A DNA stretch of 64,000 nt, taken from NCBI RefSeq assembly GCF_002858765.1, contig NZ_PJRP01000006.1, forward strand, positions 176,603-240,602, given 5' to 3'. The notes under the pieces were generated by a model that was given only the letters and a program-made list of their open reading frames with translations, ran no database searches and was not told where the DNA came from. Both the position numbers and the translations under genes were made by a program. The stretch is from Cupriavidus pauculus. Its GTDB lineage: Bacteria; Pseudomonadota; Gammaproteobacteria; Burkholderiales; Burkholderiaceae. This document shows, piece by piece, positions 26,703 through 35,185 of this stretch. Position 1 is the first letter of the stretch; each line of letters begins with the position of its first letter.

Positions 26703-27958
26703 TTCGCGCCCGAATACGAGATGCGGTAGATCGCGCCGGCGTAGTCGTCCGACACCAGCAGCGAGCCGTCCTGCAGTTGCTGGACATCGACCGGGCGGCC
26801 CATGTACTCGCCATTCGGCGTCAGCCAGCCCTCGGCAAAGACCTCGGTCTCGCCCGCGCTGCCGTCCGGTTTCACCGCTGTGTACATGATGCGGGCGCCA
26901 ATCGGCTTGGTGCGGTTCCACGAACCATGCTCGGCCGCAAAGACGCCGCCCTGGTACTTGGCCGGGAACATCTTGCCGGTGTAGAACGACATGCCCAGGT
27001 CGGCCGCGTGGGGCGCGTATTCCACCACCGGGAAGACCACGTCCTTGGGTGGCTGCTGGTCCTTGTACTCCACGGTGCGCACCTTGCCGCCGCCATACCA
27101 CGGGAAGCCGAAGTTCTGGCCGGCCTTGGTGGCGCGGTTCAGCTCGCCGGGTGGCTGGTCGTCGCCCATGCCGTCCACCTGGTTGTCGGTGAACCAGAGC
27201 GTCTTGTCAGCGGGATTGAAGTCGAGCCCCACCGAATTGCGCACGCCGTGGGCGTAGACCTCGCGGTTCTTGCCGTCCTGGCCGATGCGGATGATGCCGG
27301 CCAGGCCGTTCTTGTCCAGCGCTGCCAGCTTGTCCTTGGGCGGCACGTTCCACGGCTGGCCCAGCGCGACATACAGCTTGCCGTCGGGGCCCACCCGGCA
27401 CGCACGGGCGCCGTGATTGAAGCTCTCGAATTCGGTCGGGATCAGCTTGCCCTGGGGCACCACCACGGCGGCGGCCACGTCGGGCCCGCCTTCGCCGAAG
27501 AACTGGGCGGCCGGGAAGGCCAGCACGCGGTTCTGCTCGGCCACGTAGAGAATGCCGTCCGGCGAGAAGCACACGCCGTTGGGCACCTTGAAGCTGATGG
27601 CGCTGGCGAACTGGACCACGTCATCGGCCACGCGGCGCTTGGTGCGGTCGGTCACCTGCCAGACGCGGTTCTTGCGCGTGCCGACGAACACCACGCCCGT
27701 GGACGGCTCGATGGCCATGTGGCGGGCCTCGGGCACCACGGCATAGAGTTCGATCTTGAAACCCTGCGGCAGCTTGATGGCCTTCAGGTTCTCGCGCAGC
27801 GCGTCGGCGTGCTTGCCGTCCTGGGCGATCTTTTCGGCGGGTGCGGCCCCGGTCTGCTTGAAATTCTGGAGCTTCTGCAGGTTATCGGTGGGGGCTGCGA
27901 GCAAGGGTGAAGCGGCCACGACCAGCGACGCGGCCAAGGCAACGGCTGAGCTCTTCAT
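26699..27958 (-). CDS. PQQ-dependent sugar dehydrogenase-like (sorbosone dehydrogenase family) periplasmic enzyme
   Basis: 419 aa with a signal peptide (residues 1-21, ending LLA). The fold is a six-bladed beta-propeller of the soluble glucose/sorbosone dehydrogenase family. Recognisable segments are [39 protein letters not shown], the PQQ-pocket-like [12 protein letters not shown] and the FPWYGGG and [12 protein letters not shown] loops. It probably oxidises a sugar, aldose or polyol in the periplasm and reduces the adjacent cytochrome c. PQQ use is expected for the family; the substrate is unknown. ATG 27958 starts the signal peptide. Confidence 0.87.
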   Translation of the reverse strand: MKSSAVALAASLVVAASPLLAAPTDNLQKLQNFKQTGAAPAEKIAQDGKHADALRENLKAIKLPQGFKIELYAVVPEARHMAIEPSTGVVFVGTRKNRVWQVTDRTKRRVADDVVQFASAISFKVPNGVCFSPDGILYVAEQNRVLAFPAAQFFGEGGPDVAAAVVVPQGKLIPTEFESFNHGARACRVGPDGKLYVALGQPWNVPPKDKLAALDKNGLAGIIRIGQDGKNREVYAHGVRNSVGLDFNPADKTLWFTDNQVDGMGDDQPPGELNRATKAGQNFGFPWYGGGKVRTVEYKDQQPPKDVVFPVVEYAPHAADLGMSFYTGKMFPAKYQGGVFAAEHGSWNRTKPIGARIMYTAVKPDGSAGETEVFAEGWLTPNGEYMGRPVDVQQLQDGSLLVSDDYAGAIYRISYSGAK

Positions 27959-28079
27959 CGTGATGTCTCCGGAGTTCTTGTCATGTGACGGCGCGGACAG
28001 GCGCCGCCAGACAAGGTTAGGTCAGCTTTTCCCGCAAGGGAATTGCACATTCCTGACTTCGCGATGAAACATTTCGACA

Positions 28080-28096
28080 GGAGGGGGCGCCCCTCC
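28080..28096 (-). other. GC hairpin downstream of substrate-binding protein gene
   Basis: GGAGGGG-GCG-CCCCTCC forms a 7-bp stem just after the leftward stop at 28113. There is no T-run, so it may stabilise the transcript end or act as a Rho-assisted stop. Confidence 0.35.
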
Positions 28097-28112
28097 GCCC
28101 AGGTCCTGGCGC

Positions 28113-29294
28113 CTACTTGCCCGAGTCCTTGACCCCGTCGAACTTGTCGAATTCGACGTTGTAGAGCTCGCCGCCCACCTTTTCCACCTTGCGGATATAG
28201 ACGGTCTGGATCACATCGCGCGTCGCGGGGTCGATCGTGATGGCGCCGCGCGGGCTCTGGATCTTCATGCCCTTCAGGGCCGCCAGGAACTTGTCGCCGT
28301 CGGTGGCGCCGCCGGTCTTCTTCAGCGCGTCGTAGATGGCGGCCATGCCGTCGTAGGCGGCCACAGCCATGAAATTCGGGCGGCCGGCGCCAGGGTTGGC
28401 ATCGGCAAACGCCTTCAGGAAGGCCTTGTTTTCCTTGGAATCGTGCGCCGCGGAATAGTGGAAGGACGTGATGACGCCGAGCGTGGCGTCGCCCATGGCC
28501 GGCAGCACGTGGTCGTCGGTCAGGTCGCCGGTGGCGATCACGCGGATGCCGGCATCGGCCAGGCCGCGCTCGCGGAAGCCCTTCATGAACGCCACGCCCT
28601 GCTCGCCGGCGGGCAGAAACAGAAACACCGCTTCTGGCCGGGCGTCCTTGATGCGCTGGATGAATGGCGCGAATTCGGGGTTGCGCAGCGGCACGCGGAT
28701 CGATTCCACGATCTGGCCGCCGCCGCCCAGGAAATTGGTCTTGAACGCGGTCTCGGCGTCGATGCCAGGGGCGTAGTCGGCCACCAGCGTCACCACTTTC
28801 CTGATGTTGTTGCGCACCGCCCAGGTGGCCATGGGGGCGGAAATCTGCGGCAGCGTCATCGACACGCGCGCGATGTAGTTCGACTTGGTGGTGATGATCG
28901 ACGAGGCCGCGTTGAAGATCACCATGGGCTTCCTGGCCTGCTCGGCGACGGGCGCCACGGCCAGCGCCTCGGGCGTCAGGCCGAAGCCGGCCAGGATGTC
29001 CACCTTGTCGCGCACCACCAGTTCCTGGGCCAGCCGCTTGGCCACCTCGGGCACCGGGCCCGTGGTGTCCTTGACCAGGATCTGGACCTTGCGGCCCGCC
29101 ACGGTGTCGCCGTTCAGCTTCTGCCAGGCCTTGATGCCGCCTTCCATCTGCTTGCCGTAGTCGGCAAAGCTGCCCGAGAACGGCGCGATCAGCCCGATCC
29201 TGACCGGATCGGCGGCGTGGGACAGCGGGGAATGCGTGAGGACGGCAAGGGCGCCGCACGCCATCATGGCGCGCCGCAGCGGACTGAACGGCAT
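28113..29294 (-). CDS. ABC transporter substrate-binding protein (leucine-binding type I fold)
   Basis: 393 aa from ATG 29294, which has GGGAG eight bases upstream; an ATG at 29318 is less likely. Signal peptide to about residue 27 (ending SHA), then VRIGLIAPFSGSFADYGKQM, the classic opening of LivK-like proteins, and the ligand-domain segment FNAASSIITTKSNYIARVS. It binds a ligand in the periplasm for a Liv-type importer. No permease adjoins it; the nearest is livHMGF 2.4 kb away on the other strand, which lacks a binding protein. Pairing of the two is plausible but inferred. Confidence 0.9.
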   Translation of the reverse strand: MPFSPLRRAMMACGALAVLTHSPLSHAADPVRIGLIAPFSGSFADYGKQMEGGIKAWQKLNGDTVAGRKVQILVKDTTGPVPEVAKRLAQELVVRDKVDILAGFGLTPEALAVAPVAEQARKPMVIFNAASSIITTKSNYIARVSMTLPQISAPMATWAVRNNIRKVVTLVADYAPGIDAETAFKTNFLGGGGQIVESIRVPLRNPEFAPFIQRIKDARPEAVFLFLPAGEQGVAFMKGFRERGLADAGIRVIATGDLTDDHVLPAMGDATLGVITSFHYSAAHDSKENKAFLKAFADANPGAGRPNFMAVAAYDGMAAIYDALKKTGGATDGDKFLAALKGMKIQSPRGAITIDPATRDVIQTVYIRKVEKVGGELYNVEFDKFDGVKDSGK

Positions 29295-29389
29295 GGAGGT
29301 CTCCCGAAAGTGCAGCATCGGACGGCTGCATCGATCAGGGAGTGTAGGAGGGTGCGGGGTGCGGGACAATCGGGATTGCCCTCGGTAGT

Positions 29390-29422
29390 CCCCCCTCTTC
29401 CGCCGGGGGCGGGAGAGGGGGA
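29390..29422. repeat. GC-rich palindromic repeat copy 2
   Basis: A C-run with CCCTCTTCCGCC (from 29390) pairs with GGCGGGAGAGGG (to 29422) with one mismatch around a G-rich loop. The sequence resembles the hairpin at 353-386. It lies between the GntP gene end and the binding-protein gene, where it may also stop or buffer leftward transcription. Confidence 0.45.
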
Positions 29423-29434
29423 GCAATCAGCCGA

Positions 29435-30790
29435 TCAGACGACCGTTGCCAGCGCCAGCGTGAACAGCAGCGCCACTACCGAAATGATGGTTTCGGCGAC
29501 CGACCAGGTCTTGAAGGTCTGGGCCACGGTCATGTTGAAGTATTCCTTGACCAGCCAGAAGCCACCGTCGTTCACGTGCGACAAAATCAGCGAGCCGGCG
29601 CCGGTGGTCAGCACCAGCAGTTCGGGGCGGGTGCCCGGCACGCTGGCCGCGATGGGGGCCACGATACCGGCCGCCGTGGTCATGGCCACCGTGGCCGAAC
29701 CCGTGGCGATACGGATCATCACGGCGACGAGCCAGCCCAGCACCAGCACCGACACATGGGCGTTCGTGGCCACGTCGACGATGGCCGTCGAGATGCCCGA
29801 ATCGCGCAGCACCCGGCCAAAGCCGCCGCCGGCACCCACCACGAGCGTGATGATGGCGGTGGGCGCCACGCACTCGTTGGTGAACTTCAGGATCATTTCA
29901 CGGGTGAAGCCGCGCGCCTTGCCAAACGTGTAGAAGCTGAACAGCGTGGCGATCAGCAGGGCCATCACCGAGTTGCCGATCAGTTTCAGGACGTCGTTGG
30001 CAAACGTCTTCGGGGTGGCGATCAGGTCTGCCCAGCTGCCGATCAGCATCAGGAACACCGGCAGCAGGATGGTCAGCACCGTGATGCCGAAGCCGGGCAG
30101 GTTGCCCTTGGCCGTGTCGGCTTCCTCGGTCAGCTGCTCGGCCAGCGGATTCACGGCCGGCAGCTTCACGTGCTTGTCGATCAGCTTGGCGAACAGCGGG
30201 CCGGCGATGATGGCGGTCGGCACGCCCACGATCAGCGCGTACAGGATGGTGTGGCCCATGTCGGCGCCGTAGGCCTGCACGGCCAGCAGGGCGGCCGGGT
30301 GCGGCGGGATCAGGCCGTGGACCACGGACAGGCCGCAGACCATCGGAATGCCGACCAGGATCATCGACGTGTTGGTGCGCTTGGCCACGTTGAACGCGAT
30401 CGGAATCAGCAGCACGAAGCCCACTTCAAAGAACACCGGCAGGCCGACGATGAACGCGATGACCACCATGGCCCAGTGCACGTTCTTCTCGCCAAAGAAG
30501 TTGATGAGCGTCAGGGCGATGCGCTCGGCGCCGCCCGATTCGGCCATCATCTTGCCCAGCATGGTGCCTAGGCCGATCACCAGCGCGATATGGCCCAGCG
30601 TGCCGCCGACGCCAGCCTCGAACGACTTGACGATGTCACCCATCGGCATGCCCACGGCAAAGCCCAGGGCTACCGACACCACCACCAGCGTGATGAACGG
30701 GTTGAGTTTGAACTTGGCGATCAGGATCACCAGCGCGATCACGGCGATCAGCGCATAAATCAAGAGCGTGGTTCCGGTAACGGCACCCAT
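29435..30790 (-). CDS. GntP family permease (gluconate/sugar-acid:H+ symporter)
   Basis: Inner-membrane permease of 451 aa with 12-14 hydrophobic helices. Family landmarks are GLGTMLGKMMAESGGAERIA (split over helix 3 and loop), the GLPVFFEVGFVLL and IPPHPAALLAVQAYGAD loops, and the C-terminal LSHVNDGGFWLVKEYF. Known members import gluconate, other aldonates, fructuronate or D-serine. It is the last of four leftward genes (rpiR, deacylase, ridA, gntP) that diverge from a PLP enzyme/KDG kinase/KDPG aldolase set. This makes an amino- or N-acetylamino-sugar acid the likeliest cargo. ATG 30790. Confidence 0.92.
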   Translation of the reverse strand: MGAVTGTTLLIYALIAVIALVILIAKFKLNPFITLVVVSVALGFAVGMPMGDIVKSFEAGVGGTLGHIALVIGLGTMLGKMMAESGGAERIALTLINFFGEKNVHWAMVVIAFIVGLPVFFEVGFVLLIPIAFNVAKRTNTSMILVGIPMVCGLSVVHGLIPPHPAALLAVQAYGADMGHTILYALIVGVPTAIIAGPLFAKLIDKHVKLPAVNPLAEQLTEEADTAKGNLPGFGITVLTILLPVFLMLIGSWADLIATPKTFANDVLKLIGNSVMALLIATLFSFYTFGKARGFTREMILKFTNECVAPTAIITLVVGAGGGFGRVLRDSGISTAIVDVATNAHVSVLVLGWLVAVMIRIATGSATVAMTTAAGIVAPIAASVPGTRPELLVLTTGAGSLILSHVNDGGFWLVKEYFNMTVAQTFKTWSVAETIISVVALLFTLALATVV

Positions 30791-30947
30791 GTCTCGTCTC
30801 CTTGTGGCGGTTGCCGTCCGGTCGGACGGTCCGCTTCCGCTATGAAAATGCCGCCTGGACCCGGGGTCTCCGGTACGAAAGCGGCTGGTTGGCAAAGCCG
30901 GCCGGCCATCGGTTGGCTCACCGGTGGCGGCAGGCGGGGGGTGCGGC

Positions 30948-31340
30948 TCAGGCCGCGGGTTTCTTGTAGGCGATGCAGTCCACTTCGACCTTGCAGTCCA
31001 CCACCATGCTCGACTGCACGCAGGCACGCGCGGGCGGATTGGCGCCGAAGTATTCCTTGAAGATCTTGTTGAACGACGGGAAGTCGCGCGCATCGTCCAG
31101 CCAGACGCCGCAACGCACCACGTGCTCGGGGCCGTAGCCGGCCTCGGCCAGGATGGCCAGCACGTTCTTGATGGCCTGATGGGTCTGCGTGACGATATTG
31201 CCCTCGACGACTTCGCCGGCGACCATCGGCACCTGGCCGGACACGTACAGCCAGCCATCGGCCTGCACCGCGCGCGCGAACGGCATGTGCGAGCCGCCCT
31301 GGCCCGTGCCGCCTTCGACGCCGAATCGTTTGATATCCAT
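30948..31340 (-). CDS. RidA family protein (2-iminobutanoate/2-iminopropanoate deaminase)
   Basis: 130 aa, RidA/YjgF/UK114 fold, with FARAVQADGWLYVSGQVP near the N-terminus and the imine-binding arginine region RACVQSSMVVDCKVEVDCIAY-like (described in parts) at the C-terminus. RidA proteins hydrolyse reactive enamines/imines released by PLP dehydratases. The gene is placed between a D-aminoacyl deacylase and a transporter and opposite a PLP ammonia-lyase-like gene, and this context makes quenching of the deamination intermediate its likely task. The GntP gene follows after 157 bp with no gene between. Confidence 0.88.
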   Translation of the reverse strand: MDIKRFGVEGGTGQGGSHMPFARAVQADGWLYVSGQVPMVAGEVVEGNIVTQTHQAIKNVLAILAEAGYGPEHVVRCGVWLDDARDFPSFNKIFKEYFGANPPARACVQSSMVVDCKVEVDCIAYKKPAA

Positions 31341-31361
31341 GGGAACTCCTGTTGTGCTTGG

Positions 31362-31388
31362 TATGCGGTTGATGCGGTTGATGCGGTT
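31362..31388. repeat. Three tandem copies of a 9-bp unit (GATGCGGTT)
   Basis: TATGCGGTT, GATGCGGTT and GATGCGGTT follow each other in the 63-bp gap between the deacylase stop and ridA start. Probably slippage; an effect on ridA expression is possible but unproven. Confidence 0.6.
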
Positions 31389-31403
31389 GTTCTGGGGTCG
31401 GAT

Positions 31404-32870
31404 TCAGGACTGGCGCGGGCGCGCGTCGCGCGGCAGGAAGCGGCCGGCGCGCACGCCGGTGGCCGCGCGGTGCTGCCACGTCAGTTCGCCATTGACCCAG
31501 ACCGCCGCAATGCCTTCGGCCGGCTGCATCGGGTCGGTGAAGCTGGCGGCGTCGCGGATGGTGGCCGAATCGAACAGCACCAGATCGGCCCAGTAGCCTT
31601 CGCGCACGAAGCCGCGATCCTGCAGGCCGAAGCGCTCGGCCGACAGGCCGGTCATCTTGTTGACGGCCACGGCCAGCGGAAACAGTTCGCGGTCGCGGGC
31701 GTAATGGCCCAGCACGCGCGGGAACGCCCCCCACAGGCGCGGATGGGGCAGGGGATCGTTGGGCAGGCCGTCGGAACCGACCACCGTGGCCGGGTGGCTC
31801 AGGATGCGGTCCACGTCGGCGTCTTCCATGCAGTGGTAGACGGCGCCGGCCGGCTGCAGGCGGCGCGCGGCCTCCATCATGTCCACCTGCCATTCGGCGG
31901 CGATATCGGCCAGCAGGCGGCCACCCATTTCGGGATGCGACTCGGACCACGTCACCTGGATATCGAAGTCGCTGGTGACCTGCTTGAGGTCCAGCGTCGA
32001 CGAACTGGCCGTGTACGGATAGCAGTCGCAGCCCACCGGTTGCCAGCGCTGCGCGGCTTCCAGCGATTGCAGTACCTCGCCGCTGCGGCCCCAGTTCGGC
32101 ACGCCCGCGCATTTCAGGTGCGAGATCACCACCGGCACGCGCGCATGGCGGCCGATACGGTAGGCCTCGTCCATGGCATCGAGGATCTCGGCGAATTCGC
32201 TGCGCAGGTGCGTGGCGTATAGCGCGCCGGCATCGGCCAGCGGTTCGGCCAGGGACAGCACTTCGTCGGTCGGAGCGCTGAACGCGTTGGCGTAGGCAAG
32301 CCCGGTGGACAGGCCCAGCGCGCCGTGCGCCAGGGCGTCTTCGAGCTGCGCGCGCATGCCCGCGATTTCGGTGGCCGTGGCGGCACGGTCGAAGCGGTCC
32401 ATATGGTTGCTGCGCAGCGCCGTGTGGCCCACCAGGGCGGCCACGTTGACCGACGGTTGCGCCGCGTTCACCGCGTCGACGTAGGTCTTGAAATCGGGGT
32501 AGCGGAAGGCGTCGGCGCGGCCCAGCAGATTCATCGGGTCGGGCGGATCGCCCGCCAGCGTCACCGGCGCGGCGCTGATGCCGCAGTTGCCGACGATGAC
32601 CGTGGTGACGCCCTGCGAGATCTTTGGCGTCATGGCCGGATCGCGCACGACATTGGTGTCGTCGTGCGTATGCACGTCGATGAAGCCGGGCGACAGCACC
32701 AGACCGTGGCCTTCGACCACATGCGAGGCGGTGTCCGGATCGATGGCGCCGGCTTCTTCGATGCGGGCGATGCGCCCGTCGCGGATGCCGATGTCGGACA
32801 TGCGCGCCGCGCCGCCCGAGCCGTCCACCAGCATGACGCAGCGAATGAGGGTATCGAACAGGTGTGGCAT
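31404..32870 (-). CDS. N-acyl-D-amino-acid deacylase (D-aminoacylase family amidohydrolase)
   Basis: 488-aa zinc amidohydrolase. Metal ligands are His67 and His69 (DVHTHDD) and Cys96 (GNCGIS), at the same numbering as characterised Alcaligenes D-aminoacylase. Later metal/substrate positions are in HLKCAG (~218-223) and VGSDGLP. It removes N-acyl groups from D-configured amino acids. Because the neighbours convert a D-amino-sugar acid to KDG, I infer N-acetyl-D-glucosaminate (an N-acetylated D-2-amino acid by structure) as a candidate substrate. ATG 32870 is two bases from the rpiR stop, so they are co-transcribed. Confidence 0.92.
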   Translation of the reverse strand: MPHLFDTLIRCVMLVDGSGGAARMSDIGIRDGRIARIEEAGAIDPDTASHVVEGHGLVLSPGFIDVHTHDDTNVVRDPAMTPKISQGVTTVIVGNCGISAAPVTLAGDPPDPMNLLGRADAFRYPDFKTYVDAVNAAQPSVNVAALVGHTALRSNHMDRFDRAATATEIAGMRAQLEDALAHGALGLSTGLAYANAFSAPTDEVLSLAEPLADAGALYATHLRSEFAEILDAMDEAYRIGRHARVPVVISHLKCAGVPNWGRSGEVLQSLEAAQRWQPVGCDCYPYTASSSTLDLKQVTSDFDIQVTWSESHPEMGGRLLADIAAEWQVDMMEAARRLQPAGAVYHCMEDADVDRILSHPATVVGSDGLPNDPLPHPRLWGAFPRVLGHYARDRELFPLAVAVNKMTGLSAERFGLQDRGFVREGYWADLVLFDSATIRDAASFTDPMQPAEGIAAVWVNGELTWQHRAATGVRAGRFLPRDARPRQS

Positions 32871-32872
32871 GG

Positions 32873-33778
32873 TCAGTCTCCCAGCGGCTGGCGGCTGTCC
32901 GGCCCGTCGCTTTCCTGGTTGACGCCGCGATGGGCATCGAGCACATATTTCAGCCGGCGCAGCTTTTCCTTGCTCTCGTCCTGCTGGAGCATGGCGCACT
33001 GGGTGGCCAGTACATCTACCACCAGCAGCATTGCGTAGCGCGATGCCGACGGCTTGAAAATGAAATCGGTCTCCAGCGTCCGCACGGGCAACAGGACGTC
33101 GGCGCGTGCCGCCAGCGGCGACCCCAGCGCCGTCACGGCGATCAGCCGCGCGCCGTATTCACGTGCGATATCGCAGCTGGCCAGCATCTCGGGCACATTG
33201 CCGCTGGCCGAAAACGCCAGCACCACGTCGTCGCGCGACAGCGTGGCCGCCACCATCTTCTGCAGCAGCGCGTCTTGATACGTCGCCACGGGCTGGCCCA
33301 GCCGCGCCAGCCGATAGCGCGCCTCGTCGGCCATGAATGTGGAGCCGCCACCCATGCCGAAAGCGTAGACCATGCGTGCATCGAGCAACAGCCGCGCGGC
33401 CTCGGCAATCCGTTCGGGATCGATCAGCTTGCGGTTGACTTCCAGCGTCGTCAGCACGTCGGCATGGATGCGCTCGGCCATGGTTGCCGGCGAGGCGTCA
33501 TCGGCCAGGGCCGGGGCGGGCTGCAGGAAGCGCGAGCCGACCGCCGTGGCCTGGGCCAGGCGCAACTTCAGGTCGCGCACATCGCGGCAGCCGATGGCCT
33601 TGGCAAAGCGCGTCACGCTGGCTTCGCTGACGGCGGCCTTGCGTGCCAGTTCGTTGATGCTGGTGGCCGCCGCGCCGGCAAGATCCTCCAGGATCACCTG
33701 CGCCACCTTTTGCTCGGCCAGCCGCAGCGACGGGCCGCGCTCGGCAATGCGGGTCAGGATGTCGAAGGATGCGGTCAT
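32873..33778 (-). CDS. MurR/RpiR family transcriptional regulator (HTH + SIS)
   Basis: 301 aa from ATG 33778. The N-terminal RpiR helix-turn-helix (~1-80) contains SINELARKAAVSEASVTRFAKAIG (described as one helix pair) and the SIS sugar-phosphate-binding domain spans ~125-265, with FGMGGGSTFMADEARYRLARLG and FSASGNVPEML. SIS regulators sense phosphosugars, so KDPG or KDG-6-phosphate made by the divergent genes is a natural effector. First gene of the leftward transcript; it probably binds the TGAAAT-N6-ATTTCA dyad and controls both directions. Confidence 0.92.
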   Translation of the reverse strand: MTASFDILTRIAERGPSLRLAEQKVAQVILEDLAGAAATSINELARKAAVSEASVTRFAKAIGCRDVRDLKLRLAQATAVGSRFLQPAPALADDASPATMAERIHADVLTTLEVNRKLIDPERIAEAARLLLDARMVYAFGMGGGSTFMADEARYRLARLGQPVATYQDALLQKMVAATLSRDDVVLAFSASGNVPEMLASCDIAREYGARLIAVTALGSPLAARADVLLPVRTLETDFIFKPSASRYAMLLVVDVLATQCAMLQQDESKEKLRRLKYVLDAHRGVNQESDGPDSRQPLGD

Positions 33779-33838
33779 GGCGGGTGGCGGAGGCTGGCAG
33801 GCGCTCGCCCGACACAGCGTGTTACTTTCTAACAAGGA

Positions 33839-33856
33839 TGAAATATCGTAATTTCA
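33839..33856. promoter_or_regulatory. Candidate RpiR operator TGAAAT-N6-ATTTCA in divergent promoter
   Basis: TGAAAT (33839-33844) and ATTTCA (33851-33856) are exact reverse complements around ATCGTA in the AT-rich 123-bp gap between rpiR and the PLP enzyme gene. TATGAT at 33861-33866 could be a rightward -10 element. RpiR-family sites are often such dyads with GAAA/TTTC arms. Function inferred. Confidence 0.62.
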
Positions 33857-33901
33857 AGGCTATGATTACGTCAATTGAATTTTTACAGGGTGATGTCAGC
33901 C

Positions 33902-35170
33902 ATGCGTGAAACAAAGTACCAGACCGGCATGATCGATCCGCTGAACAAGGCGCTGGGCCGTCTGGACGCACCGCTGGCGCCCGCCGAGGCCGGTCAGCCG
34001 GGCTGGCATCTGCTGCAAGAGGAACTGAGCCTGCCGGCCGCCGTGCTCTACGAGGACAAGCTCGTTCACAACCTCCAGTGGATGCGGAAGTTCATGGGCG
34101 CATACGGTGTGCAGTTGGCGCCGCATGGCAAGACGACGATGGCGCCGAAGCTGTTTGCGCGCCAGCTTGCCGAAGGGGCGTGGGGCATCACGCTGGCGAC
34201 CGCGCAACAGACCGCTGCGGCCGCCGCGCACGGCGTGAAGCGCGTGCTGATGGCCAACCAGCTGGTGGGCCGCCGCAATATGGAAATCGTGGCCGATCTG
34301 CTACGCGATCCGGGCTTCGAGTTCTTCACGCTGGTGGATTCGGCCGCGCTGGTCGACCAGCTCGGTGCGTTCTTCCAGGCCCGAGGGCAGAAACTGCAGG
34401 TGCTGCTGGAACTGGGCGTGGAAGGCGGCCGCACCGGCGTGCGCGATGCCGGGCAGCAGGCCGAGGTGCTGGAAGCGCTGTCGCGCTGGCCCGACGCGCT
34501 GTCACTGGCCGGCGTCGAAATCTACGAGGGCGTGCTGCAGCAGGAGGCCGATATCCGGCGGTTCCTGCAGCGCACCGTGGCCGTGACGCGCGAACTGGCT
34601 GGCGCCGGCCGCTTCGGCCGCAGTCCGGTGGTGATGTCGGGTGCGGGCTCGGCGTGGTACGACGTGGTGGCCGAGGAATTCGCGCGGACCGATATTGGCG
34701 CGCCGATCGACATCGTGCTGCGCCCGGGCTGCTACCTGACGCACGACGTGGGCGTTTATCGCGCGGCGCAGGAGCGTATCCTGGCCAGCAATCCGGTGGC
34801 GCAGAAGATGCGGGAGGGCCTGCTGCCGGCGCTGCAGCTGTGGGCCTATGTGCAGTCGATTCCCGAGCCCCGGCGCGCGATCATCGGCATGGGCAAGCGC
34901 GACGCGGCGTTCGATGCCGGCATGCCGATTCCGGCGCAGATCTATCGTCCGGGCACCGCCGCGCCCGTGGCGGTGCCGGCCGCCTGGACGGTGACCGGCA
35001 TGATGGACCAGCATGCCTACCTGGAAATCGACGCTGGCGACGACATTCGTGTCGGAGATATGATTGCCTTTGATATCTCGCATCCTTGCCTGACGTTCGA
35101 CAAGTGGCGCCACATCCCCGTGCTGGATGGCCAGTTGCGCGTTATCGACATCGTGCAGACGTTCTTCTGA
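33902..35170 (+). CDS. PLP-dependent D-amino acid deaminase/dehydratase (D-threonine aldolase / D-serine dehydratase fold)
   Basis: 422 aa from ATG 33902; an ATG at 33893 has too tight a ribosome-binding spacing. The N-terminal alanine-racemase-type barrel binds PLP on Lys77 (PHGKTTMAP); the C-terminal domain ends with the metal-binding His394/Cys396 pair (SHPCLTFDKW), as in eukaryotic-type D-serine dehydratase. From memory, D-glucosaminate dehydratase of Pseudomonas belongs to this fold and yields 2-keto-3-deoxygluconate plus ammonia. The next two genes phosphorylate and cleave KDG, so D-glucosaminate ammonia-lyase activity is my leading proposal; D-serine or D-threonine deaminase are the alternatives. 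Confidence 0.85.
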   Translation: MRETKYQTGMIDPLNKALGRLDAPLAPAEAGQPGWHLLQEELSLPAAVLYEDKLVHNLQWMRKFMGAYGVQLAPHGKTTMAPKLFARQLAEGAWGITLATAQQTAAAAAHGVKRVLMANQLVGRRNMEIVADLLRDPGFEFFTLVDSAALVDQLGAFFQARGQKLQVLLELGVEGGRTGVRDAGQQAEVLEALSRWPDALSLAGVEIYEGVLQQEADIRRFLQRTVAVTRELAGAGRFGRSPVVMSGAGSAWYDVVAEEFARTDIGAPIDIVLRPGCYLTHDVGVYRAAQERILASNPVAQKMREGLLPALQLWAYVQSIPEPRRAIIGMGKRDAAFDAGMPIPAQIYRPGTAAPVAVPAAWTVTGMMDQHAYLEIDAGDDIRVGDMIAFDISHPCLTFDKWRHIPVLDGQLRVIDIVQTFF

Positions 35171-35185
35171 GAGAGGCGCGCGTTC

